Positions 51,023 through 59,147 of a stretch of DNA of 64,000 bases are shown here, piece after piece. The stretch comes from Amycolatopsis regifaucium (GTDB lineage: Bacteria > Actinomycetota > Actinomycetes > Mycobacteriales > Pseudonocardiaceae): contig NZ_LQCI01000034.1 in assembly GCF_001613935.1 (NCBI RefSeq), positions 969,031 through 1,033,030 on the forward strand, given 5' to 3'. The number at the start of each line of letters is the position of its first letter. Position 1 is the stretch's first letter. Under the pieces are notes generated by a model. It was not told the DNA's origin. It was given only the letters and a program-made list of their open reading frames with translations, and ran no database searches. The translations under genes and the position numbers were made by a program.

Positions 51023-51610
51023 CTACTCCGCCGGAGCCTTGGCGGCCGCCTTCGCCGCCTTCTTGAACGCCCGCACCTCGCCGAGCGTCTTCGTGTCGAC
51101 GACGTCGGCGATCGAACGTCGTGCGCCGCGGTCGCCGTACGCGCCCGCGGCCGCGCGCCAGCCCTTGGGCTGCACGCCGAGCTGTTTGCCGAGCAGCGCG
51201 AGGAAGATCTTGGCCTTCTGCTCACCGAAACCGGGCAGTGCCTTGAGCCGCTTGAGGACCTCGGGACCGTCCGGCTTGGGCCGCCCGGAGGTCCAGATCC
51301 CGGCGGCGTCGCCGTCGTAGACCTCGACGATGTGCTGGGCGAGGTCCTTCACCCGGCGGGCCATCGAGCCGCCGTAGCGATGGATCGCCGGCGGGACCAC
51401 GCAGAGTTCGACGAAGGTCTCGGTGTCCATCGCGACGATCTTCCGGAGGTCGAAACCGTCCATCCGGTCCGCGATCTTCTGCGGCCCGCGGAACGCGTGC
51501 TCCATCGGGAACTGCTGGTCCAGCAGCATGCCGACGAGCAGCGCGAACGGATCTTCGCTTAGCAGTCGGTCCGCTTCCTCGTCCCCGACCAGGTGCAGTG
51601 CGCGCGTCAT
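51023..51610 (-). CDS. HhH-GPD base-excision DNA repair protein
   Basis: 195 residues. Helix-hairpin-helix DNA glycosylase-like protein: FALLVGMLLDQQFPMEHAF at the start, KPDGPEVLKRLKALPGFGEQKAKIFLALLGKQLGV as the HhH, and a basic C-terminus. The catalytic Asp/Lys typical of MutY/Nth is not obvious, and there is no Fe-S cluster motif. ATG start. Its end meets the GNAT relic. Independent of the mutasome by position. Confidence 0.88.
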   Translation of the reverse strand: MTRALHLVGDEEADRLLSEDPFALLVGMLLDQQFPMEHAFRGPQKIADRMDGFDLRKIVAMDTETFVELCVVPPAIHRYGGSMARRVKDLAQHIVEVYDGDAAGIWTSGRPKPDGPEVLKRLKALPGFGEQKAKIFLALLGKQLGVQPKGWRAAAGAYGDRGARRSIADVVDTKTLGEVRAFKKAAKAAAKAPAE

Positions 51611-51648
51611 GCGCCCAGGATCTCACGACCCGGCCGGGATGCGCGTCC

Positions 51649-52527
51649 TCATCCGGGCGGGTCGACCAGCAGGTCCGCGGCCGCGGTGGTGACGGCGGCC
51701 GACACCGCCGCCAGCGCGGGGGAGTCGAGTTTCCACTGCTGCCAGAACAGCGGTACGTCGATCGGGTGGTCCGGGTCGAGACAGACGAAGCTGCCGTCAC
51801 GCAAGCGGTTCCCGATCTGAGCGACCGGCACCATGCCCCAGCCCATGCCGGCCGCCACGGCGTCGAAGAACCCTTCGGACGAGGGAACGTAATGCCGCAG
51901 CGGGCTCGCGAGCGTGCCGCGTTCACGCGCGAAGCGGTCCTGGAGGTCGTCGCGGCGGTCGAAGACGACGACAGGCGCTTCGGCGAGGGAAAGGTCCGTA
52001 CCGAGTTCCGGGCTCGCGACGGCCAGGTACCGCATGTGCCCCAGCCGGTGCACCGAACATCCCGCGACCGGATCCGGTGACGACGTCACGGCCGCCATCA
52101 CCAGCCCCTCCCGCAGCAGGGTCGTGGTGTGGTCCTGATCCTCGCGGTGCAGTTCGAAGCAGATCTTCTGCTCGGGCGGTACCCGGGTGAGCGCCGGCAG
52201 GAACCAGGTCGCCAGCGAGTCGGCGTTCACCGCGATCGGCAGCCGGACCGGTTCGTCGCCGGCGGTCAGGCCGAGTTCGGCCCGGGTGTCGGCCTCCAGC
52301 AAGGCCAGTTGACGACCGAAGCGCACGACGGCCTGGCCGGATTCGGTCAGCCGCACCGGTTTCGTGCGGATCAGCAGCACCCGCCCGGTGCGCTGTTCGA
52401 GCGCCTTGACGCGTTGGCTGATCGCCGACGGAGTCACGTGCAGTGCCGAGGCGGCGGCGTCGAACGTGCCTTCGTCGGCGACCGCCAGCAGCGTCCGGAC
52501 GAGGTCCAGCGGCAGATCGGTCATCAT
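51649..52527 (-). CDS. LysG/ArgP-type LysR regulator
   Basis: 292 residues. Winged helix (LVRTLLAVADEGTFDAAASALHVTPSAISQRVKALEQRTGRVLL) and effector-binding domain (VNADSLATWFLPAL, LGHMRYLAVASPEL). It has the ArgP-specific look (VTPSAISQRVKALEQ...RTKPVRLTESG) and is divergent from a LysE exporter, the LysG/LysE arrangement of Corynebacterium, where lysine or arginine is the coinducer. MMTD start at 52527. Confidence 0.94.
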   Translation of the reverse strand: MMTDLPLDLVRTLLAVADEGTFDAAASALHVTPSAISQRVKALEQRTGRVLLIRTKPVRLTESGQAVVRFGRQLALLEADTRAELGLTAGDEPVRLPIAVNADSLATWFLPALTRVPPEQKICFELHREDQDHTTTLLREGLVMAAVTSSPDPVAGCSVHRLGHMRYLAVASPELGTDLSLAEAPVVVFDRRDDLQDRFARERGTLASPLRHYVPSSEGFFDAVAAGMGWGMVPVAQIGNRLRDGSFVCLDPDHPIDVPLFWQQWKLDSPALAAVSAAVTTAAADLLVDPPG

Positions 52528-52531
52528 GAGC

Positions 52532-52557
52532 GCTAATGCTACGTAAGAATCTTTAGC
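52532..52557. promoter_or_regulatory. LysG operator-like palindrome
   Basis: GCTAA (52532-52536) and TTAGC (52553-52557) flank a 16-base AT-rich centre in the 65-bp gap between the divergent regulator and exporter genes, matching the place where LysG binds. Confidence 0.5.
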
Positions 52558-52592
52558 TGTACTGTTGACCCGGCGCTTCCTAGTGTTTTCCC

Positions 52593-53207
52593 ATGGGAGA
52601 CGTTCTGCTCAGCGCCGCCGCCGGTTTCGGCGCCACCATGGCCCTCATCGTCGCGATCGGCGCGCAGAACGCCTTCGTGCTGCGCCAAGGCATCCGCCGG
52701 GAATCGGTGTCCGTGGTCGTCCTGATCTGCATCGTCTCGGACGTCATCCTGGTGAGCCTCGGCGTCGGCGGAGTGGGTGCCTTGGTGGGGGCGTCACCCG
52801 AAGCGCTGACCATCGTCGCCCTGATCGGTGGTGCTTTTCTGCTCTGCTACGGCGCCCTCGCGGCCCGTCGTGCGTTCAAACCGGCGGCGCTGGAAACCGG
52901 TGGCCCCGAGACCGGCGGATCGCTGCGCCGCATCGTGCTGACCACGCTGGCGCTGACCTGGCTGAATCCGCACGTCTACCTCGACACCTTGCTCCTCCTG
53001 GGTGCGATCGCCGCCGGGCACGGCGGCGGCCGGTGGGCGTTCGGCGTCGGTTCGGTGCTGGCGAGCGTGCTCTGGTTCCTGGTGCTCGGGTTCGGCGCGA
53101 GGCTGCTCAGCGGGTTCTTCCGCGAGCCGTCGTCGTGGCGGGTGCTGGACGGTCTCGTCGCCGCCACGATGATCACTCTCGGCGTGACGCTGGTGGTCAG
53201 TGCCTGA
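52593..53207 (+). CDS. LysE/ArgO-type amino-acid exporter
   Basis: 204 residues, six helices. The LysE signature lies at the start (GFGATMALIVAIGAQNAFVLRQGIRRESV) with the loop LTTLALTWLNPHVYLDTLLLLG. Exports basic amino acids (lysine or arginine) when intracellular levels rise. ATG start. Controlled by the divergent LysG-like gene. Confidence 0.95.
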   Translation: MGDVLLSAAAGFGATMALIVAIGAQNAFVLRQGIRRESVSVVVLICIVSDVILVSLGVGGVGALVGASPEALTIVALIGGAFLLCYGALAARRAFKPAALETGGPETGGSLRRIVLTTLALTWLNPHVYLDTLLLLGAIAAGHGGGRWAFGVGSVLASVLWFLVLGFGARLLSGFFREPSSWRVLDGLVAATMITLGVTLVVSA

Positions 53208-53235
53208 TCGGTTGCGGGGTACGGCGGACAGTCGT

Positions 53236-53252
53236 ATGCATGAGTCATGCAT
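53236..53252. promoter_or_regulatory. perfect 17-bp palindrome
   Basis: ATGCATGA-G-TCATGCAT, perfect symmetry about one base, 35 bp before the EamA exporter start. Likely the operator of an unidentified dimeric repressor. It also contains an in-frame ATG (53236) that could be mistaken for the gene start. Confidence 0.7.
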
Positions 53253-53286
53253 GCTTTCCGCGTCCACCGTCGCCCGGAGGCCGGAG

Positions 53287-54111
53287 ATGGCTGAACTCAC
53301 CGCACTTCTTTCGGCCCTCTGCTTCGGCACCACCCATTTCGTCAGCGGAGTGCTGTCGAGGCGCGCCCCCGGTATGACGATTTCGTTGTACGCGCAGGTC
53401 GGAGGCACCGGACTCAGCGTCGCCGCGGCACTGGTCTTCAATGGCCCCACCACGGCGCAAGCGCTTGCGTGGGGCGCCCTTTCCGGGCTCGGGACGGGCG
53501 TCGGCGTGGCCTTCCTCTACCGCGCGATGGGCCGGGGCGCGATGAGCGTCGTCGTCCCGGTCAGTGACCTCGGCGCGGTGGTCATCCCGGCCGCGGTCGC
53601 CGTGCTGGCCTTGGGCGAACGGCTATCGGTGCCCGCCGCCGCCGGGATCGCGCTGGCGCTGCCGTCGGTGTGGCTGGTCTCCCGAAGCGGGGACGGGCGC
53701 GGCTCCGCGGGGGTGCCCGACGCGCTCATCGCGGGTGTCGGGTTCGCCCTGCAGTTCCTCGCCATGGCCAAGGTGCCCGCCGACGCCGGGTTCTGGCCGA
53801 TCGCGGTCAGCCGGGCGGTGTCGGTCTGCGCGATCGTCCCGCTCGTGTTCCTGTCGTCGGCGACGTTCCGGTTGCCCGGCGCGACGGTGGTGAAGGCGGC
53901 CGTCGCCGGGTTACTCGGCTCGGTCGCGATCCTGCTGTACTGGTACGCCACGCAGCGGCAGCTGGTCGCCGTCGCGACCGTGCTCACCGCGCTCTATCCG
54001 GCTATCCCGGTGGTGCTCGCGATGCTCTTCCTGCGGGAGCGCGCCAACCGGGCGCAGATCGCCGGGCTGATCGGGGCGGGTGCCGCGATCGGCCTCATCG
54101 CCATCGGATGA
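53287..54111 (+). CDS. EamA-family exporter
   Basis: 274 residues, ten helices in two EamA repeats: LTALLSALCFGTTHFVSGVLSRR and the second from PDALIAGVGFALQFLAMAK. The end YPAIPVVLAMLFLRERANRAQIAGLIGAGAAIGLIAIG is typical. Substrate unknown. The ATG at 53287 is chosen (GGAGGCCGGAG upstream); an ATG at 53236 lies in the operator palindrome. Confidence 0.92.
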   Translation: MAELTALLSALCFGTTHFVSGVLSRRAPGMTISLYAQVGGTGLSVAAALVFNGPTTAQALAWGALSGLGTGVGVAFLYRAMGRGAMSVVVPVSDLGAVVIPAAVAVLALGERLSVPAAAGIALALPSVWLVSRSGDGRGSAGVPDALIAGVGFALQFLAMAKVPADAGFWPIAVSRAVSVCAIVPLVFLSSATFRLPGATVVKAAVAGLLGSVAILLYWYATQRQLVAVATVLTALYPAIPVVLAMLFLRERANRAQIAGLIGAGAAIGLIAIG

Positions 54112-54720
54112 TCACGGCAGGCGCGCGAGATCACCGGCGGTGAGGACGAGGCCGGCGGCGGCCGCCGAATCGCGGATCGTCGCGGGCCTCGTCGAGCCGG
54201 GGATCGCCATCACCGACGGCGACTTCGCGAGCAGCCACGCCAGGCAGACCCGCTGCGGGCTGACACCGTGTTCCTCCGCCACGGCAAGGAAACCCGCGTG
54301 CGCCGCGCCGACTCGCGCGGCTCCGGAGATGCCGCCGAGCGGACCCCACGGCAGGTAGGCGAGCCCGAGTTCCGTGCACAGTGCGAGTTCCGGCTCGTGT
54401 GCCGGATAAGCGGGAGAGTGTTCGTTCTGTACCGAAACGAGCTTCTCGCCGAGGATTTCGCGTGCTTCGAGAATCTGCGCACTGGACACATTGGACACAC
54501 CCGCGAACCTGATCTTGCCTTCGTCGGCCAGATCCTTGATCGCGCCGACGGACTCCGCCCACGGCACGTTCTTGTCGGGCTTGTGCAATTGGTAGAGCCC
54601 GATCGCGTCGACATCGAGCCGTTTCAGCGAGCCTTCACAGGCGTTCTTGAGCTGCGCGGGTGTCCCGGTGACGGTCCACGAGCCGTCACCGGGCCTGCCG
54701 CGCCCGCCCTTGGTTGCCAC
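54112..54720 (-). pseudogene. aldo/keto reductase, N-terminus missing
   Basis: The C-terminal ~200 residues of an aldo/keto reductase: VATKGGRGRPGDGSW (catalytic Lys), YQLHKPD (catalytic His), RFAGVSNVSSAQI, VQNEHSPAYPAHEPELALC, MAIPGSTRPATIRDSAAA. The first ~80 residues, with the catalytic Asp and Tyr, are absent. Upstream of 54720 the frame stays open only through unrelated Arg-rich sequence (RVRRRSSAWSRARRTTVHSG). A deletion has removed the 5' end, so no active enzyme is expected. Confidence 0.82.
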
Positions 54721-54944
54721 AGGGGGAGGCAGACCAGAAGAATCCTGTCCTGAGTGGACAGTTGTTCGGCGGGCTCGGCTCCATGCGGAAGAGCGCCGTC
54801 GAACTCGATGCCCGCGTATCACCACGAACTCGTGGGTGGCGCGACCGACCCCGAACGTGACGAGCCTGATCCTCAAGACGCTCGATCCGGTGAACGCGCC
54901 CGTGCCGACGTGTGTGCCGTTCTTCGCGCCGCTGAAACCGGGAA
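54721..54944. other. degraded stretch next to the reductase
   Basis: About 220 bp with coding-like base use in two complementary frames (plus: TTNSWVARPTPNVTSLILKT; minus: TGAFTGSSVLRIRLVTFGVG) but no full gene. Probably a remnant brought next to the reductase by the same deletion. Confidence 0.35.
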
Positions 54945-55946
54945 CTAGAGGCCGGGTTTGGTCGCGTGCACCACGAACACCGACCGCACCCGGTCCCCGG
55001 AATCGATGTCCAGCCGTTTGACCGTCACCTCGGTGAAGCCCGCTTCGGTGGTGAGTTCGGCAGCGTCGGCCTCGGTTTCCGGGAGCTTCAGGTCGGCGGG
55101 GACGATGGCGGCGAACGCCGGCGAGGGACTGAACGCCGACGCCAGCGGCAGGCTGAAGGCCACCCGGCCGCCGGGGCGCAGCACCCGCAACCAGTCGCGG
55201 AGCGCGGCCGCGCCGAGGAAATGCAGTGAGGACGCGCAGAGCACGGCGTCCGCGCCGTCGTCCTCCACCGGTGCGGGGACCGCCGACGCGACCTGCCAGG
55301 TGACGCGCTTGCCGGGATCCCGCGATGCCGCCTTCGCCTCGGCCTGGGCGATCATGCCCGGCGAGATGTCGATCGCGAGTACCTCGCCCGGCTCCAGGCG
55401 CAGCGCGGCGAACGCGGCCACGCCGGTGCCGGTGGCGACGTCGAGAACGCGTTCAGGGGCTGTACGGCCGAGGCCGTCGACGAGCGCGTCGGCGACTAGG
55501 CCGTGATAGGTGTCCTCGTCGTAGTGCGCGGCGATGCCGTCGAAGAGATCGGCCGCGATTTCCTCGCTCACGGCCTCGACCTTAGCGGGCAACCGGCGGC
55601 GTCCGGCGAAACCCAGGTCGGCGCGGTGATACCAGCACAGTTCCGGGTCGCCTTCGAGCCAGCAGAGCAGGACGTCGACGCCGTCGAGGTCGGCGGGGAA
55701 GTCGATCAGGAGCGGAGCGAACCCCTTCAGCTCCGCGCCGGTCCGCTGGACGGTGGTCATCAGATCGTCCAGCCGGGCCTGCGCGGCCTTCCATTCCGGC
55801 ATCCCGCCGAGCGCGGTCTCGCGGCCGCCCGGGCGCAGAGACGCGGCGAGTTCGGCCGCGTCGGCGCGCAGGCGGACGAGCTCGTCGAGCACGGGGCGTA
55901 GCCGGGCGAGTTCGGCGCGGGCTTCAGGAACGGTGAACAATCCCAT
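54945..55946 (-). CDS. DUF2203-methyltransferase fusion protein
   Basis: 333 residues. The first ~125 residues match DUF2203: FTVPEARAELARLRPVLDELVRLRAD, ELKGFAPLLIDFPADLDGVDVLLCWLEGDPELCWYHRADLGFAGRR. The rest is a class I SAM-dependent methyltransferase (HYDEDTYHGLVADALVDGL, motif I VLDVATGTGVAAFAAL, VLAIDISPGMIAQAEA, and VLCASSLHFLG, LRPGGRVAFS). The fusion could direct the methyltransferase to a DUF2203 partner; both functions are unknown. ATG at 55946. Confidence 0.88.
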   Translation of the reverse strand: MGLFTVPEARAELARLRPVLDELVRLRADAAELAASLRPGGRETALGGMPEWKAAQARLDDLMTTVQRTGAELKGFAPLLIDFPADLDGVDVLLCWLEGDPELCWYHRADLGFAGRRRLPAKVEAVSEEIAADLFDGIAAHYDEDTYHGLVADALVDGLGRTAPERVLDVATGTGVAAFAALRLEPGEVLAIDISPGMIAQAEAKAASRDPGKRVTWQVASAVPAPVEDDGADAVLCASSLHFLGAAALRDWLRVLRPGGRVAFSLPLASAFSPSPAFAAIVPADLKLPETEADAAELTTEAGFTEVTVKRLDIDSGDRVRSVFVVHATKPGL

Positions 55947-55967
55947 GCGCCGATGGTCCCAGTCCGC

Positions 55968-56555
55968 TCAGCGGCGCCGCCGGGCGAGTCTCGCCGCGAG
56001 GCCCGCGCCGATCAGGAGGAGCCCCGTTCCGAGCAGTCCGCCGATGAACAGCCAGCTCGTGACGCCGTAGGTGACATCGTTCTGTGGCAGGTACTTCACC
56101 AGGCGGAAGCCCCATTCGGGCACCGCGGCGGCGGCCACGCCGGGTGCGACGCCCCAGACCAGGCCGCCGACGATCGGGCCGGTCGCCGAAAGCGCGCCGA
56201 GTAAACCGACCGCGAGCAGCAGGATCCCGCCACCCACCAGCAGGCCGATGCCGAAGACGTCACGCTGGGTGCTGAGGGTCGCCTGGACCAGCATCTGCTG
56301 CCGCAGGCCGCCCCAGGCCAGCAGGCCGAGGGCGACCGGAGTCAGGATCAGGCCGCCGGCGCCGCTGAGCACCCGGCGCACGCCCCGGCCGGCACGGCTG
56401 TCTTCGGGGACCACGTCGTCGTCGAAGGGCTCGTACGGTTCGTACGACTCGACGTCCTCGTAAGGCCGGCGAGGGTCCTTGGGCTGCTGGTCGTACTCGC
56501 CGTACTCCTGGTAGTCCTCGTCGTCGTACTCCGCGACGTACCGGTGCGATGACAT
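55968..56555 (-). CDS. four-helix membrane protein with acidic N-terminus
   Basis: 195 residues. The acidic/Tyr-rich cytoplasmic start (YDDEDYQEYGEYDQQPKD) is followed by four helices (GGLILTPVALGLLAWGGLRQQ, IGLLVGGGILLLAVGLLGAL, PIVGGLVWGVAPGVAAAAVP, SWLFIGGLLGTGLLLIGAGLAARL). It is a paralogue of the next gene upstream (56632-57150): LTPVALG, GPxxGGLxWGV and GLLLxGAGL are shared. ATG start after GGGAGGTGG. Function unknown. Confidence 0.8.
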   Translation of the reverse strand: MSSHRYVAEYDDEDYQEYGEYDQQPKDPRRPYEDVESYEPYEPFDDDVVPEDSRAGRGVRRVLSGAGGLILTPVALGLLAWGGLRQQMLVQATLSTQRDVFGIGLLVGGGILLLAVGLLGALSATGPIVGGLVWGVAPGVAAAAVPEWGFRLVKYLPQNDVTYGVTSWLFIGGLLGTGLLLIGAGLAARLARRRR

Positions 56556-56627
56556 GGGCGGGCCACCTCCCTTAACCGGACTACGGCTGCCAGGCCCGCT
56601 CGGTTCACATCGATCTCGCCCCGGATC

Positions 56628-56647
56628 GCGTTCAGCCCGCTGAACGC
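56628..56647. repeat. dispersed palindrome family A overlapping a gene end
   Basis: GCGTTCAGCCCGCTGAACGC. Read on the minus strand it supplies the last residues (RSAG) and TGA stop (56632-56634) of the membrane protein gene. Confidence 0.85.
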
Positions 56648-57150
56648 GACGTGGGGCGGCGGCGGGTGAGGGTGCCGACCAGGCCCGCCCCGACGAGAAG
56701 GGCCCCGCTTCCGAGCAGGGCGCCCATGACCAGCCAGGTCACCAGGCCGACGCCGAGTTCCCGGCCGCCGATGTCGTACATGAGGCCCACGAGATCCGAC
56801 GAGCCGGCGAGGGCGGCCAGCCCGGGCAACACACCCCAGATCAGGCCGCCGATCACCGGGCCCAGCCCGGACACCGCGCCGAGGAGCGCGACACCGAGCA
56901 GCAGAAGGGCGCCGAAGAGCAGCAGGATCAGTCCCATGGGGTCCTCGCCGACGCTGTAGGCCTGCGCGAACACGCGTTGCAGGCGCGAACCGCCGTAGAT
57001 CACCATGCCGAGCGCGACCGGCGTGAGCAGTACGCCGCCGAGCGCGCTGAGCACCCGGGGCACCGCGCGGCTGCTTTGCCTAGGCTGGAGGTAGGGCTCC
57101 GGGGCCGGTTGCTGCTCGTTGGGCGGCACGGCGTAGGGGTTGGTGGACAT
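56632..57150 (-). CDS. four-helix membrane protein, paralogue of the previous
   Basis: 172 residues: NPYAVPPNEQQPAPEPYLQP, then four helices with LTPVALGMVIYGGSRLQ, ILLLFGALLLLGVALLGAVSG, GPVIGGLIWGVLPGLAALAG and GALLGSGALLVGAGLVGTL. Same architecture as the neighbouring gene 55968-56555, so a tandem duplication is likely. The ATG at 57150 is preferred; the frame stays open far upstream but is antisense to icd there. Its end lies inside a family A palindrome. Confidence 0.8.
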   Translation of the reverse strand: MSTNPYAVPPNEQQPAPEPYLQPRQSSRAVPRVLSALGGVLLTPVALGMVIYGGSRLQRVFAQAYSVGEDPMGLILLLFGALLLLGVALLGAVSGLGPVIGGLIWGVLPGLAALAGSSDLVGLMYDIGGRELGVGLVTWLVMGALLGSGALLVGAGLVGTLTRRRPTSRSAG

Positions 57151-57390
57151 CGAGACCGCCCTTTCCGGTGGCCGGCAGAGGAGTGCGGTCCGATGATGTC
57201 GCGGATTCCGCGGTTCCCGTGACGGCCGGATGACCGACGTCCGACCGGGTGACGTCGACCACATCGGCCTCGTGGAGACTTGATGCCGACCACTACTGGA
57301 ACCATCCAGGACCGTTAAGCAGTACGCTTGTACCGCTACCGGAGATTTAGAAGAAGAACGCGAAGATCCGCGGAAGGAGCACCGCTGCTC

Positions 57391-58614
57391 ATGGCCAAGA
57401 TCAAGGTCCAGGGCACCGTCGTCGAGCTCGACGGTGATGAGATGACCCGCATCATTTGGCAGTTCATCAAGGACAGGCTGATCCACCCGTACCTGGACGT
57501 GAACCTGGAGTACTACGACCTGGGCATCGAGGAGCGGGACCGCACCGACGACCAGGTCACCGTCGACTCCGCCAACGCGATCAAGAAGCACGGCGTCGGC
57601 GTCAAGTGCGCCACGATCACACCGGACGAGGCGCGGGTCGAAGAGTTCGGCCTGAAGAAGATGTGGCTCTCGCCCAACGGCACGATCCGCAACATCCTCG
57701 GCGGGGTGATCTTCCGCGAGCCGATCGTCATCCAGAACATCCCGCGCCTGGTGCCCGGCTGGACCAAGCCGATCATCATCGGCCGTCACGCGCACGGTGA
57801 CCAGTACAAGGCGACCAACTTCAAGGTCCCGGGTCCCGGCACGCTGACCATCAGCTACACCCCGGACGACGGCTCCGAGCCGATGGAGTTCGAGGTCGCG
57901 AAGTTCCCCGAGGGCGGCGGCGTCGCCATGGGCATGTACAACTACCGCAAGTCCATCGAGGACTTCGCGCGCGCCTCGCTGCAGTACGGTCTCGACCGGG
58001 AGTACCCGGTCTACATGTCGACCAAGAACACCATCCTCAAGGCCTACGACGGCATGTTCAAGGACGTGTTCGAGGAGATCTACCAGGCCGAGTTCAAGGC
58101 CGACTTCGACGCCAAGGGCATCTCTTACGAGCACCGCCTGATCGACGACATGGTCGCCGCGGCGATGAAGTGGGAGGGCGGCTACGTCTGGGCCTGCAAG
58201 AACTACGACGGTGACGTGCAGTCCGACACGGTCGCGCAGGGCTTCGGCTCGCTGGGCCTGATGACGTCGGTGCTGCGCACGCCGGACGGCAAGACCGTCG
58301 AGGCCGAGGCCGCGCACGGCACGGTGACCCGGCACTACCGCCAGCACCAGCAGGGCAAGCCGACCTCGACCAACCCGATCGCGTCCATCTACGCCTGGAC
58401 CCGGGGTCTCGAGCACCGCGGCAAGCTGGACTCGAACCCGGAGCTGATCGGGTTCGCGAACAAGCTGGAGCAGGTCGTCGTCGAGACCGTCGAGAGCGGC
58501 AAGATGACCAAGGACCTCGCGCTGCTGATCAGCAAGGACCAGCCGTTCCAGACCACCGAGGAGTTCCTCGCGACGCTGGACGAGAACCTGGCCAAGAAGA
58601 TCAGCCAGGGCTGA
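57391..58614 (+). CDS. icd: NADP-dependent isocitrate dehydrogenase (homodimeric, eukaryote-like type)
   Basis: 407 residues. TCA-cycle enzyme converting isocitrate to 2-oxoglutarate and CO2 with NADP+. Motifs: MAKIKVQGTVVELDGDEMTRIIW, SPNGTIRNILGGVIFREPI (substrate Ser/Asn/Arg), GRHAHGDQYKA, NYDGDVQSDTVAQGFGSLGLMTSVL (metal Asp), and the NADP loop EAAHGTVTRHYRQH. The ATG has AAGGAGC upstream. Followed by a long hairpin. Confidence 0.98.
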   Translation: MAKIKVQGTVVELDGDEMTRIIWQFIKDRLIHPYLDVNLEYYDLGIEERDRTDDQVTVDSANAIKKHGVGVKCATITPDEARVEEFGLKKMWLSPNGTIRNILGGVIFREPIVIQNIPRLVPGWTKPIIIGRHAHGDQYKATNFKVPGPGTLTISYTPDDGSEPMEFEVAKFPEGGGVAMGMYNYRKSIEDFARASLQYGLDREYPVYMSTKNTILKAYDGMFKDVFEEIYQAEFKADFDAKGISYEHRLIDDMVAAAMKWEGGYVWACKNYDGDVQSDTVAQGFGSLGLMTSVLRTPDGKTVEAEAAHGTVTRHYRQHQQGKPTSTNPIASIYAWTRGLEHRGKLDSNPELIGFANKLEQVVVETVESGKMTKDLALLISKDQPFQTTEEFLATLDENLAKKISQG

Positions 58615-58627
58615 GTCTCTCGCTAAG

Positions 58628-58680
58628 TACGTGAAGGCCCCCTTCATTGCGCTAGACGCAATGAAGGGGGCCTTCACGTA
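58628..58680. terminator. long perfect hairpin after icd (family C)
   Basis: Arms 58628-58651 and 58657-58680 are perfectly complementary over 24 bp (starting TACGTGAAGGCCCCCTTCAT) with a five-base centre CTAGA. The GCAATGAAGGGG core is shared with the hairpin at 42766. Base-pairing is too perfect for a chance terminator. Confidence 0.9.
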
Positions 58681-58829
58681 CTCCGGCCGGGCCTGTGACG
58701 GTGGGTAGTACGCGCGCGGTCCGGTTGGCGCCTCCGGGTGGTTGGCATTCCGGGATCTGGGCGACCGCCCCGGCTTCTGCCACTCTGGTCGAGGAAGAAA
58801 ACGATTCCCTTGTTCGAGGAGTGACCACC

Positions 58830-59135
58830 ATGGCCATCTCGAAACCGGTCTTGTTCGCCGGCGGCGGACTGGCGTTGATCGTCATCGTCGCCATCTCGGG
58901 TCAGGACAGGGAGTCGAGCGCTTCGAGCCCGACCGGTTGCCAGGTCGTGGTGACGGCCGACGTGCTCAACGCCCGCGACACCCCCGGCGGGCAGAAGATC
59001 GTCGGCAAGTACGTCAAGGACGCGAAGATCGACGCCCAGCCGGTGGTCGAGAACGGCTTCCGCAAGATCGCCGAGGGCAAGTGGGTCTCCGCCCAGTACG
59101 CGACCCCGGTCGAAGGCTCCAAGTGCGGCCCGTGA
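58830..59135 (+). CDS. SH3-like small anchored protein
   Basis: 101 residues. One N-terminal helix (KPVLFAGGGLALIVIVAISGQ) acts as anchor or signal, then a ~60-residue SH3b-like domain with two cysteines: TGCQVVVTADVLNARDTPGGQKIVGKYVKD, ...GKWVSAQYATPVEGSKCG. Such bacterial SH3 domains bind cell-wall or ligand peptides. The ATG at 58830 follows GAGGAG; a GTG at 58821 is an alternative. Thirteen bases after its stop a family A palindrome pair begins. Confidence 0.82.
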   Translation: MAISKPVLFAGGGLALIVIVAISGQDRESSASSPTGCQVVVTADVLNARDTPGGQKIVGKYVKDAKIDAQPVVENGFRKIAEGKWVSAQYATPVEGSKCGP

Positions 59136-59147
59136 CCCGCCCGGATC

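Noticed and set aside
57151..58677. Long minus-strand open frame antisense to icd
   Set aside because: Antisense shadow joined to the real membrane protein gene 56632-57150; icd on the plus strand has all catalytic motifs.
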